Origin: Gemmatimonadota bacterium
Lineage (GTDB): Bacteria; Gemmatimonadota; Gemmatimonadetes; Longimicrobiales; Gaopeijiaceae
NCBI GenBank assembly: GCA_041390125.1
Contig: JAWKQN010000012.1
Span: 62,001-126,000, forward strand
Direction of reading: 5' to 3'
DNA length: 64,000 nucleotides
In this document: in pieces, positions 17,011 to 26,603 of the stretch
Layout of the letters: every line of letters starts with the position of its first letter
How positions within the stretch are numbered: the stretch's first letter is position 1
Made by a program: the position numbers and the translations under genes
Notes under the pieces: model-generated
The model's input: only the letters and a program-made list of their open reading frames with translations
The model's database searches: none
Told to the model about the DNA's origin: nothing

Positions 17011-17666
17011 GGCTCCGGGCCGCTGGACAGCACGGCCTCCGACAGTCGGATGTTGAGGCGGAAGGCCTCCTCCGCCTCCTGCAGGATCCCCGCGGGGTCG
17101 AGCAGGTGCCGGCCGGCCTGCCGGAGCCCTTCCCGCAATCGCTCCACGAGGTCGCGAGGCGTGCCCACGGCGCCGAAGTCGTAGAACGCGACGCCCGCCC
17201 CACCCTGGAGCTCCAGCTGCTCCGCGACGAGCCGGGCCAGGATCTGACCGCCGTTGAGGTCGCCCAGGTAGCGCACGTAGGCGTGGGCCAGGAGGCGCTC
17301 GGGGCACCGGACGGCCGTCTCCCGTACCCGCTCCGCGTAGACGCGGCCCTCCTCGAGGACGGGCAGGCGCTGCGCCCACCCCGGTCCGGCGAGGGTGTCG
17401 AGATCCGCGACCAGCGCGGCCGACCGGCCGAGGGGGGGGACCTGCAGGGCCGCGAGGGCGGGGACCGAACCGGCCGACGCCAGCCCCTCCTCCAGGGCTT
17501 CGTAGACCGGCAGGAGGTTGCGCAGGAACCGGTGATAGGGGGCCGCCCGCAGCCGCCGGTTCAACAGCTCCCGTACGAGTCCGCTGCGCTCCGCCGTCCG
17601 GTGCAGGGGCCACGTATGCCGCTTGAGCGCCCCGGGCAGGTCCTCTGCGATCCCCGGCTCGTTCAC
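16989..17666 (-). CDS. bphO: Biliverdin-producing haem oxygenase (HO-1 family)
   Basis: Opens haem to biliverdin, the chromophore of the convergent bphP product. The 225 residues show the proximal haem histidine in LKRHTWPLHRTAE and the distal-helix glycine motif YLGDLNGGQ. The start codon is GTG at 17666, fitting the family N-terminus. The 3' end overlaps bphP by 22 bases in opposite orientation. It diverges from hemC, so haem precursor supply and haem breakdown share a 135-base promoter region. Iron-recycling HO is the alternative role, but the position favours photoreceptor maturation. Confidence 0.93.
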   Translation of the reverse strand: MNEPGIAEDLPGALKRHTWPLHRTAERSGLVRELLNRRLRAAPYHRFLRNLLPVYEALEEGLASAGSVPALAALQVPPLGRSAALVADLDTLAGPGWAQRLPVLEEGRVYAERVRETAVRCPERLLAHAYVRYLGDLNGGQILARLVAEQLELQGGAGVAFYDFGAVGTPRDLVERLREGLRQAGRHLLDPAGILQEAEEAFRLNIRLSEAVLSSGPEPQASSVP

Positions 17667-17680
17667 CGACCCTCCGGGGC

Positions 17681-17745
17681 GGACAAATGTCCAGCCGATT
17701 TCACGACAAGATGTCTTGACACTGGGGGCTCCAGGGCTCTAGCCT
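17681..17745 (+). promoter_or_regulatory. hemC promoter: bphO/hemC divergent promoter with short palindromes
   Basis: A perfect -35 TTGACA lies at 17716-17721 with a weak -10 TAGCCT at 17740-17745 (18-base spacer) reading toward hemC. Two short palindromes sit upstream: GGACA-AA-TGTCC (17681-17692) and CAAGA-TG-TCTTG (17707-17718), 26 bp centre to centre. The segment 17704-17721 (CGA-N12-ACA) matches one PpsR half-site, with its ACA in the -35 box as at bchC; 17688-17705 is TGT-N12-ACG. PpsR control of hemC is therefore possible but not shown. Confidence 0.5.
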
Positions 17746-17801
17746 CTGGCAGGAAACAGGGGTGGGAGGTCTGCACCGCGAGCCACCGGCGGGAGGGTCC
17801 A

Positions 17802-18719
17802 CTGCGTATCGGTACGAGGGGTTCGGATCTGGCGCTGTGGCAGGCGACCACGGTCGCGGCTGCGCTGGCGGACGGGGGTCTGGACGCCGAGCCGAGGCTG
17901 GTCGTGGTCCAGACCTCCGGGGATCGGATCCAGGACCTACCGCTCTCCCTCGTGGAAGGCAAGGCCTTCTTCACCAAGGAGCTCGACCGCGCGCTCCTGG
18001 ATGGGGAGATCGACCTCGCGGTCCACTCCTTCAAGGATGTGCCCACCCGGCTGCCGGACGGCATCGTCCTGGGGGCCGTGCTGGAACGGGGGGACCCGCG
18101 TGACGCCCTGGTCGGCGCCGGCGGAGCCACCCTGGCCGAGCTCCCGGCCGGGAGCCGGATCGGCACCAGCAGTCCCCGTCGGCGCGCCTTCCTGCAGCGT
18201 GCCCGTCCGGACCTGGTGCCGGTGGATCTGCGCGGGAACGTCCCGACCCGCGTCGAGGTGGTCGCCTCCGGTCGTCTGGACGGAGCCATCCTCGCCCTGG
18301 CGGGCCTCGTCCGGCTGGGCCTCGAGGACCGGGTCACCGACGTGCTGGACCCGGCCGCCTTCGTTCCGGCTCCGGCCCAGGGCGCGGTGGCCGTCCTGGT
18401 GCGGACCGGGGAGGCGGGGACGGTGGCGGGCCTGGACCACGCCACCACCCGCGCGGCCGCCGTGGCCGAGCGCACGGTGCTGCGCCGGCTGGAGGGGGGC
18501 TGTCACGCCCCCCTGGGGGCCCTGGCGCGAGGGGCCGAGCAGTTTCAGCTGCACGCCGCGGTGGCCTCGCTCGACGGCAGCGAGGTGCTGGAGGAGCGCG
18601 GAGCCGGGCCGGCCAGCGAGCCGGAACGCCTCGGGGAGGCCCTGGCCGAACGCCTGCTGGCCCGGGGCGCGGCGCGCCTGGTCTCGGCGCGGAGGAGCCC
18701 GACGGAGCGGGTGGGGTGA
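17802..18719 (+). CDS. hemC: Porphobilinogen deaminase (hydroxymethylbilane synthase)
   Basis: Joins four porphobilinogens to hydroxymethylbilane. The 305 residues have the family start RIGTRGSDLALWQA, the substrate-site loop HSFKDVPT, GTSSPRR and the dipyrromethane-binding cysteine C234 (LEGGCHAPLGA). In this frame there is no ATG, GTG or TTG near the conserved N-terminus. The best candidate is CTG 17802, giving MRIGTRGS, with GGGAGGG 4-5 bases upstream. First gene of a six-gene haem operon with 1-8 base overlaps or very short gaps; its stop overlaps hemD by four bases. Confidence 0.95.
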   Translation: MRIGTRGSDLALWQATTVAAALADGGLDAEPRLVVVQTSGDRIQDLPLSLVEGKAFFTKELDRALLDGEIDLAVHSFKDVPTRLPDGIVLGAVLERGDPRDALVGAGGATLAELPAGSRIGTSSPRRRAFLQRARPDLVPVDLRGNVPTRVEVVASGRLDGAILALAGLVRLGLEDRVTDVLDPAAFVPAPAQGAVAVLVRTGEAGTVAGLDHATTRAAAVAERTVLRRLEGGCHAPLGALARGAEQFQLHAAVASLDGSEVLEERGAGPASEPERLGEALAERLLARGAARLVSARRSPTERVG

Positions 18720-19462
18720 ACGCCCTGACCGGGATCGGCGTGGCGGTGACCCGGGAGGAGCCCGTGGGAGGGCCGCTGGGCCTGCGGCTCGCCGAGCGGG
18801 GCGCCCGCGTGCATCTGTGGCCGACCGTCCGGTCCGTACCCCCCTCCGATCCCGCCCCCCTGGCCGACGCGCTGGCGCGCCTGGACGCCTTCGACTGGAT
18901 CGTCTGCACCAGCGCACGCGCGGTGGAGGCGCTGCCCGTGGTGACGTCCCCTCCCGCTCCGCGTCTGGCTGCGGTGGGACGGGGCACGGCTCGCGCCGCG
19001 CGCGCCCGCGGCTGGGCCGTCGCCTGCACCGGGCCCGCGGGCGCCGTGGAGCTGGGCCGGCTCCTGGTGGAGGGGCGCAGCTTCCGGGGCCGCCGCGTCC
19101 TGGTTCCCCTGAGCTCGCTGGCGGGCGACGAGCTCACCGGGCTCCTGCGGGAGGCCGGGGCCGAGGTCGAACGCGTGACCGCCTACGAGACCCGGATCGG
19201 CCTGGAGGATGCCGCGCGCTGCCGGAGCGATCTGGCCTCGGGCGAGGTCCGCGCCATCACGTTCTGCAGCCCCTCCGCCGCGGAGGGGTTCGGCCCGGCG
19301 GCCGACTGGCCCGAGGGTCGCTCGGCCCGATGCGTGGCGCTGGGCGCGACCACGGGGGCGCGCCTGCGCGCCCTGGGGTGGGCGCCGGCAGAGGCGGACG
19401 AGGCCTCCTTCGAGGGCCTGGCAGGGGCGGTCGAACGGGCGCTCGCGGAGCCCCGCGCGTGA
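18716..19462 (+). CDS. hemD: Uroporphyrinogen-III synthase
   Basis: Cyclises hydroxymethylbilane with inversion of ring D. HemD is poorly conserved, but this 248-residue protein shows the two-domain HEM4 pattern: start GIGVAVTREE, the segment DWIVCTSARAVEAL, and second-domain pieces VTAYETRIGLE and AITFCSPSAAEGF. It starts with GTG in a GTGA overlap with hemC and ends in a GTGA overlap with hemB. Position between hemC and hemB makes the call firm. Confidence 0.93.
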   Translation: MNALTGIGVAVTREEPVGGPLGLRLAERGARVHLWPTVRSVPPSDPAPLADALARLDAFDWIVCTSARAVEALPVVTSPPAPRLAAVGRGTARAARARGWAVACTGPAGAVELGRLLVEGRSFRGRRVLVPLSSLAGDELTGLLREAGAEVERVTAYETRIGLEDAARCRSDLASGEVRAITFCSPSAAEGFGPAADWPEGRSARCVALGATTGARLRALGWAPAEADEASFEGLAGAVERALAEPRA

Positions 19463-20434
19463 GCAACCGGCCCATGCGTCTCCGCGCTCGTCCCGGGCTC
19501 CGCTCGCTCGTCCGCGAGACGCGCTTGCACCCGGGTGCGTTCGTGCTCCCGCTGTTCGTGGTGGACGGCGAGGACGTCCGACGGCCCGTCTCCAGCATGC
19601 CCGGGGTGGAGCAGCTGTCGGTGGACCAGGTCGTCGCCGACGCGCGCGCGGCCGCGACCGCAGGCGTCGGAGGGGTGCTGCTCTTCGGCGTTCCCGACGC
19701 GAAGGACGCAGCCGGGACGGCCGCCTGGGATGCCGAAGGCCCCGTCGCGCGGGCGCTGCGGGCCCTGGCGCGGGAGGTCCCCGACCTGGAGCGTTGGGCG
19801 GACGTCTGCCTCTGCGAGTACACGGACCACGGCCACTGCGGCGTGCTGGACGCCCACGCGCACATCGACCTGGCCGCCACCCTGCCGGCCCTGGCCCGTG
19901 CGGCGGTCACCTACGCGCAGGCGGGCGCCACCGCCGTGGCGCCCAGCGACATGCTGGACGGTCGCGTTCGGGTCATCCGCCAGGCTCTCGACGGGGCCGG
20001 GTTCCCGCTGCTGCCGATCGTCTCGTACGCCGTCAAGTACGCGTCGGCGTTCTACGGGCCGTTCCGGGACGCCGCCGGGTCCACGCCGGCCTTCGGCGAT
20101 CGCCGCAGCCATCAGATGGATCCGGCCAACACGGACGAGGCGCTGCGCGAGGCGGAGCTGGACCTGGACGAGGGTGCCGATATCCTGCTGGTCAAGCCCG
20201 CCGGTGCGTACCTGGATGTGATCTGGCGCGTGAAGGAGCGCTTCGGCCGCCCCACGGCGGCGTACCAGGTCTCGGGGGAATACAGCATGCTCAAGGCGGC
20301 CGCGCGCGCCGGGTGGTTGGACGAACGTCGCGCGGCCCTGGAGTCGTTGCTCGCGATCCGGCGAGCCGGAGCCGACATCGTGATCACCTACTATGCACGT
20401 GAAGCCGCGGCCTGGCTGCGGGAGGAGGAGGCAC

Positions 20435-20442
<8 letters not shown>
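19459..20442 (+). CDS. hemB: Delta-aminolevulinic acid dehydratase (porphobilinogen synthase)
   Basis: Condenses two ALA to porphobilinogen. The 327 residues carry the zinc-site segment [14 protein letters not shown] with three cysteines (zinc-dependent type rather than the Mg/aspartate type), the first active-site lysine in [14 protein letters not shown] and the Schiff-base lysine in [12 protein letters not shown]. The GTG at 19459 overlaps the hemD stop; ATG 19474 is another possible start. The stop lies eight bases inside the hemL start region. Confidence 0.97.
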
Positions 20443-21723
<1,281 letters not shown>

Positions 21724-21727
<4 letters not shown>

Positions 21728-22755
21728 GCGATCCGTCTCCGCCCCCCTTCCTCGAAGCCTGCGCCCGACGCGCGCCGTCGCGACGTCCGATCTGGATCAT
21801 GCGGCAGGCGGGGCGCTACCTCCCGGAGTACCGGGCCCTGCGCGAGCAGCACGGCTTCATGACGCTCATGAAGACGCCCGATCTCGCGGTGGAGGTCACG
21901 CTGCAGCCGATCCGGCGCTTTGACCTGGATGCCGCCATCCTGTTCGCGGACATCATGACTCCGGTCGAAGGCATGGGATTCGACCTGGAGTTCGCCCCCG
22001 GGCCCGTCATCGCCAATCCGGTGCGCACGCCGGCGGACCTGGACCGGCTCCGCACCGCCGAGCCCGAAGAGACCGTCCCGTTCGTGCTCGAGGCGGTGCG
22101 CACCCTGCGCGCCGAGCTGCCCGCACACGTGCCGCTGATCGGCTTCGCCGGCGCGCCGTTCACCCTGTTCTGCTATGTGGTGCAGGGCGGCAGCAGCAAG
22201 TCCTTCATGGCGCCCCGCGGCTTCCTGCGCCGGCACCCCGACGCGGCCGTCGCGCTGCTGGAGCGACTGGCCGACGTGCAGCTCGCCTATCTGCGGGCGC
22301 AGCACGCCGCCGGGGCGCAGGCCCTCATGCTCTTCGATTCCTGGAGCGGGCTCCTGGGGCCGGAGACGTTCTCGGAGCTGGTGCTGCCGTCCGTGCGGCG
22401 GATCCGCCAGGGGCTGGCCGACACCGGTGTGCCGTTCATCTACTTCCCGTTCGGCGGCTCCACGCTGCTGGAGACCCTGCGGGGCGAGCCCTTCGACGTC
22501 GTGGGCATCGACTGGCGCCTGCCCCTGTCCCGCGCACGCGCCATTCTCGGCGACGACGTGGCCCTGCAGGGCAACCTGGATCCGGCGGCCCTCTTTGCCG
22601 ACCGCGCGGGTCTGACCCGCGCTGCCCGGCGGGTCATCGACGAGGCCGGCACCCATCCCGGCCACATCTTCAACCTCGGGCACGGCATCGAGCCGGACGT
22701 GGATCCGGATCAGGTGGCGCATCTCATCGACGTCGTGCACGACCCATCGGACTGA
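21724..22755 (+). CDS. hemE: Uroporphyrinogen decarboxylase
   Basis: Removes four acetate carboxyls from uroporphyrinogen III to give coproporphyrinogen III. The 343 residues show both UroD signatures, [16 protein letters not shown] near the start and [18 protein letters not shown], with ILFADIMTP holding a catalytic aspartate. The ATG overlaps the hemL stop by four bases (ATGA). Seven bases separate its stop from the next gene. Confidence 0.98.
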
Positions 22756-22762
22756 GGCAGCC

Positions 22763-24175
22763 ATGGATACCGACGTCGTCGTGCTCGGAGCCGGCATCAG
22801 CGGTCTCTCGTGTGCGCGGCGCCTGCGCGCGTCCGGCGCGGACGTCGTGCTGCTCGAGGCCGGCGAGCGCCCGGGAGGGCCGATCGCGACCGAGCGGACG
22901 CCGGAGGGCTTCCTGATCGAGCACGGTCCCCAGACCGTGCGCGTGGCCGACCCCGACCTCCTGGCCGAGCTGGACGGGCTTGGAGGGGACACCGCGCGCA
23001 TCGGGGCCGAGCCGGCGAGCGGACGCCGATTCGTCGTGTGGAAGGGACGCCCCCAGGCGCTGCCGCACGGCCCGGGCGCGCTGGTGCGCACGCCGCTCCT
23101 CAGCGCGCGCGGCAAGCTGCGTCTGCTGCGCGAGCCCTTCGTGCGTGCCCGGCCGGGTGCCGATCCGACCGTGGCGGAGTTCGTGCGCGGGCGGCTCGGG
23201 CCGGAGGTGGCGGACCGGCTCGTGGATCCGTTCGTGGCCGGGGTCTATGCCGGGCGTAGCGACCGGTTGTCCGCCGCAGCGACGTTGCCCGACCTGGTCG
23301 AGGGGGTCCGCGCCCACGGCAGCCTGCTGCGCTGGGGCCTGCGGGGACGTCCCCGTCGCGCAGCGGGCGCGCCGCGGCCGACGCTCGTCTCCTTCCGCGA
23401 GGGGCTGGGCGAGTGGCCGCGGCGACTCGCCGAGGCGCTCGGGCCGGCGCTCCGGCTGCAGGATCCGGCGGTGGCCCTCGAGCCGCACGCCGGTGGCTGG
23501 ATCGTCCACACGGGCTCGGGCGGGACTGTGCGTGCGCGTGCGGTCGTCTCCGCGCTCCCGGCTCCGGCCGCCGCGGCCCTGGTCCGGGAGCTCGACGGGG
23601 CCGCCGCCGACGCGCTCGACGGCATCGGGTACGCGCCCGTCGCCGTCGTCCACCTGGGGTTCGTCTGCGCGGAGCCTCCCGATGTCCTGCGTGGCTTCGG
23701 CTGCCTGAATCCGACCGGGGAGGGGCGCCGCACGCTCGGGACGCTCTTCTCCAGCTCGCTCTTCCCGGGGCGCGCCCCGGAGGGCCACGTGCTCACGGCC
23801 ACGTTCGTGGGCGGGAGCCGCGCGCCCGAGGCGTTCGTCGAGGACGACACGGCGCTGGTCGACCGTGCGCTGCACGAGCACCGGACGTTGTTCGGGCTGG
23901 ACGCACCGGCCTTCGAGCGCGTGATCCGCTGGCGGCGCGCGATCCCGCAGTACGAGGTCGGACACACCGAACGCATCGCACGCGTGCGACGGCTGGAGGT
24001 GGCGCGACCCGGCCTGCGGCTCATCGGCTCCTGGCGCGGCGGCGTGAGCGTCCCCGGGTGCTGGGCCTCCGGGCGCGCGACGGCCGATGCTGTCGCGGGC
24101 GAGATGCGGCCCGCGGGGACCTCCGCTAGCGTAGGGAGGTCGTCCAGCCTCCTCGCCGCCGGGAGTCCATCCTGA
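22763..24175 (+). CDS. hemY: Protoporphyrinogen/coproporphyrinogen oxidase, FAD type
   Basis: Flavoenzyme that oxidises protoporphyrinogen IX (or coproporphyrinogen III) by six electrons. The 470 residues begin with the dinucleotide fold VVVLGAGISGLSCARRL and LLEAGERPGGPI, followed by the family piece LIEHGPQTVR, DRLVDPFVAGVYAG and a C-terminal FAD segment LIGSWRGGVSVPGCWASGR. It follows hemE by seven bases. No HemF/HemN decarboxylation enzyme is in the window, so whether it acts on copro- or protoporphyrinogen cannot be told. Confidence 0.93.
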   Translation: MDTDVVVLGAGISGLSCARRLRASGADVVLLEAGERPGGPIATERTPEGFLIEHGPQTVRVADPDLLAELDGLGGDTARIGAEPASGRRFVVWKGRPQALPHGPGALVRTPLLSARGKLRLLREPFVRARPGADPTVAEFVRGRLGPEVADRLVDPFVAGVYAGRSDRLSAAATLPDLVEGVRAHGSLLRWGLRGRPRRAAGAPRPTLVSFREGLGEWPRRLAEALGPALRLQDPAVALEPHAGGWIVHTGSGGTVRARAVVSALPAPAAAALVRELDGAAADALDGIGYAPVAVVHLGFVCAEPPDVLRGFGCLNPTGEGRRTLGTLFSSSLFPGRAPEGHVLTATFVGGSRAPEAFVEDDTALVDRALHEHRTLFGLDAPAFERVIRWRRAIPQYEVGHTERIARVRRLEVARPGLRLIGSWRGGVSVPGCWASGRATADAVAGEMRPAGTSASVGRSSSLLAAGSPS

Positions 24176-24621
24176 TGCGCCTCCGTGTGCTCGTTCCGTG
24201 GGTCGCGCTCGTCGTGGGTGCCTGCGGCGAGACCCCGGATCCCCCCGCCGCCGGGGGAGAGCCCGCGGCGGCGGTCAGCCCGGCGCTCGCCGGCACCCGC
24301 TGGGAGGTGACGTTCCTCCAGGGAGGCGTGGATCCGGCCCAGGCGCCGCGTAGGCCCACGCTGGAGTTCCTCGACGCCGGGCAGGCGGCCGGTCACAGCG
24401 GGTGCAACCCGATGGCCGGCTCGTGGAACTCCGACGGGGGCGGCCTCACGTTCGGGGGCATGGCCCTCACGCGCATGGCCTGTCCGGAGCCGGTGACCGC
24501 GGTCGAGACCGCGTTCCTGGACGCGCTGGACCGCACGCGCGCCTCCGCCCTCGTCGGGGACGAGCTCGTCCTCCAGGGGGCGGGGGGCGTGCTGCTGGCA
24601 CGCCTGCGCCCGGCCTCCTGA
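24175..24621 (+). CDS. META-domain (HslJ-like) lipoprotein
   Basis: Small envelope protein of 148 residues with a lipoprotein signal (hydrophobic VPWVALVVGA then Cys at about 17) and a META/HslJ-like domain: LAGTRWEVTFLQGG, FLDAGQAAGHSGCNPMAGSW, MALTRMACPEPV. The two domain cysteines are typical. Its ATG shares one base with the hemY stop, so it is read with the haem operon although no role in haem synthesis is known. A hairpin follows directly. Confidence 0.85.
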   Translation: MRLRVLVPWVALVVGACGETPDPPAAGGEPAAAVSPALAGTRWEVTFLQGGVDPAQAPRRPTLEFLDAGQAAGHSGCNPMAGSWNSDGGGLTFGGMALTRMACPEPVTAVETAFLDALDRTRASALVGDELVLQGAGGVLLARLRPAS

Positions 24622-24624
24622 AGG

Positions 24625-24656
24625 CGAGGCGGGCCATGGCGCGCGGCCCCGCCTCG
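24625..24656 (+). terminator. Hairpin ending the haem operon
   Basis: CGAGGCGGG (24625-24633) pairs perfectly with CCCGCCTCG (24648-24656), four bases after the last stop. No T-run follows. Probably the end point of the hemC-to-lipoprotein transcript and possibly of the convergent outer-membrane gene as well. Confidence 0.55.
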
Positions 24657-24717
24657 GGCGGTCCACTGCGCACGGGTTCGCGGACGCGAGCCCACGTGCC
24701 GCGGTCTCCGGCCGACC

Positions 24718-25329
24718 TCAGCGCGACAGCGGCACCCCCACACCCACCTGGACCAGGAAGCTGCGGTTCTCGATGCCGTCCCACACGTCGGACGCCTCTT
24801 CGATGTCCGTGAGCCCCATCGCGTAGCGCACGTCGCCCCACAGCGAGAACGAGCCCAGCATCAGTCCCACGTCCGCGCCGAACAGGGCCGACCAGTCCGT
24901 CGTGGTCTCGAGGCCGAAGGCGCTGCTGTCGCAGTCCACGCCGTCGATGCTGCAGGAGGCCTCGAACCCGATGCCGACGCCCCCGAACACGTCGGCGCGC
25001 ACCGGGCCGAGGGGCACTCCGGCCTTGAGCAGCAGGGAAGGCTCGAGGTAGCGCAGCTTCACCTCCACCGCGTTCGCGCCGATCAGCTCGAAGCCCTTCT
25101 CGGTGAAGGAGAGCTCCGGCTGCAGCACGAAGAGCCCGTTGCCGAGCGCGAGGAAGGTCCCCACCGACCACCCGGTGCGGTTCTCCTCCTCCAGGCTGCC
25201 GGACAGGTCGTCCACGTCGGCGCTGGCGATGCTGACGCCGCCGCGGAATCCGAGCGTGCTCTGGGCCTGGAGCGCCGGGGGCACGAGCGCGAGGGCGCCG
25301 GCGAGGAGGAACGGAGCGCATCGCGACAT
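24718..25329 (-). CDS. Outer-membrane beta-barrel protein (PorT/OmpA-like fold)
   Basis: A 203-residue protein from ATG 25329 with a signal peptide (APFLLAGALALVPPALQAQ, cleaved after AQ) followed by STLGFRGGVSIASADVDD and alternating amphipathic strands, ending VQVGVGVPLSR with an outer-membrane-type C-terminus. Two cysteines flank a short loop (ASCSIDGVDCDSS). It resembles the general 8-strand outer-membrane beta-barrel family; the specific role is unknown. It stands alone between convergent hem genes and a divergent dipeptidase. Confidence 0.75.
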   Translation of the reverse strand: MSRCAPFLLAGALALVPPALQAQSTLGFRGGVSIASADVDDLSGSLEEENRTGWSVGTFLALGNGLFVLQPELSFTEKGFELIGANAVEVKLRYLEPSLLLKAGVPLGPVRADVFGGVGIGFEASCSIDGVDCDSSAFGLETTTDWSALFGADVGLMLGSFSLWGDVRYAMGLTDIEEASDVWDGIENRSFLVQVGVGVPLSR

Positions 25330-25517
25330 GGAACGTTCATCCGATGGGGCCGGCGCCATCCCGCACCCGGGGCCGCCGTGAGCGGCCGAGGATGGCGCGG
25401 GGTCCCGGGAAGGAAGACCACCCGCGGGTGCAGGAGTGATACGTGGCCGGGGGGCGGGGAGGTTCCGGCGCGCGCCGGCCGTGGACCCGCCCGGCCGAAG
25501 TGGCGAGACTGTGGGCC

Positions 25518-26603
25518 ATGAGTGCTCCCACGCCCATTCCCGTCCTCGACGGCCACAACGACACGCTCACCCGCATCCGCAACACCACCGCCGCGGAACG
25601 GCCCTCCTTCCTGGAGCGCAGCGCGCAGGGCCACATCGACCTGCCCCGGGCCCGAGCCGGCGGTCTCGCGGGTGGATTCTGCGCCGTGTTCACGCCGTCC
25701 TCCGGCGAGCGGCCGGAGCCGGTGCCCCGGCTGGATGCGCAGGGCCGCACCGTCCCCGGTGCGTGGACGGTGCCCATGCAGCGGCCGCCGGCGCGCCGGA
25801 GCGCGTTGGCGTACACGCTGGGGGTGATCTCCGACCTCCTGCGCATCGAGCGCGATGCCGAAGGAGGGGTCGAGGTCGTGCGCTCCGTCCCTGCGCTGCA
25901 GGCCTGTCTGGCGGAGGGCCGCTTCGCCGCGATCCTGCACATCGAGGGCGCCGAGGCGATCGACACGCGTCTCGAGGCGCTGGACGTGCTGTACGCCGCC
26001 GGTCTGCGTTCGCTGGGGCCGGTCTGGAGCCGACCCAACGCCTTCGGTCACGGGGTGCCATTCGACTTCCCCGGCACACCGGACGTCGGCCCGGGTCTGA
26101 CGTCCGCGGGGCGGCGGCTGGTGGCCGCATGCGGACGGCTCGGCATCCTGGTGGATCTGTCGCATCTGAACGCCGCGGGCTTCGCGGACGTGGCGCGCAT
26201 CAGCGACGCACCGCTGGTGGCCACGCACTCGGCCGCCCACGCCCTGTGCGCCTCTCCGCGCAACCTCACGGACGCGCAGCTCGACGCGATCGGGGCCAGC
26301 GGCGGCCTCGTGGGCATCAACTTCCATGTCGGCTTCCTGCGCGCGGACGGAGACGCCTCCCGCCCCACGTCGCTCTCCGAGATCGTGCGGCACGCCCGGT
26401 ACGTCGCCGACCGGATCGGCATCGGGCACGTGGCGCTGGGCTCGGACTTCGACGGGGCCACGATGCCCGGGGATCTGCCGGACGTGACCGCGCTGCCGCG
26501 GCTGCTCGACGCGTTCCGGACCGCCGGCTTCGATCAACGCGACCTGGAGCGCATCGCCTGGCGCAACTGGGTGCGCGTGCTCGGGGAGACGTGGAGCGCA
26601 TGA
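25518..26603 (+). CDS. Membrane-dipeptidase family protein (peptidase M19)
   Basis: Zinc dipeptidase of the renal dipeptidase family, 361 residues, cytoplasmic (no signal peptide). Visible: the first metal pair D-G-H-N-D-T, HIEGAEAID with the bridging glutamate, DLSHLNAAGF, ATHSAAHALC and the late aspartate in HVALGSDFDGA. It may act on D,L-dipeptides or similar amide substrates. ATG 25518 is chosen over an in-frame GTG 75 bases upstream because the domain starts right after it. recQ overlaps its stop by four bases. Confidence 0.92.
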   Translation: MSAPTPIPVLDGHNDTLTRIRNTTAAERPSFLERSAQGHIDLPRARAGGLAGGFCAVFTPSSGERPEPVPRLDAQGRTVPGAWTVPMQRPPARRSALAYTLGVISDLLRIERDAEGGVEVVRSVPALQACLAEGRFAAILHIEGAEAIDTRLEALDVLYAAGLRSLGPVWSRPNAFGHGVPFDFPGTPDVGPGLTSAGRRLVAACGRLGILVDLSHLNAAGFADVARISDAPLVATHSAAHALCASPRNLTDAQLDAIGASGGLVGINFHVGFLRADGDASRPTSLSEIVRHARYVADRIGIGHVALGSDFDGATMPGDLPDVTALPRLLDAFRTAGFDQRDLERIAWRNWVRVLGETWSA

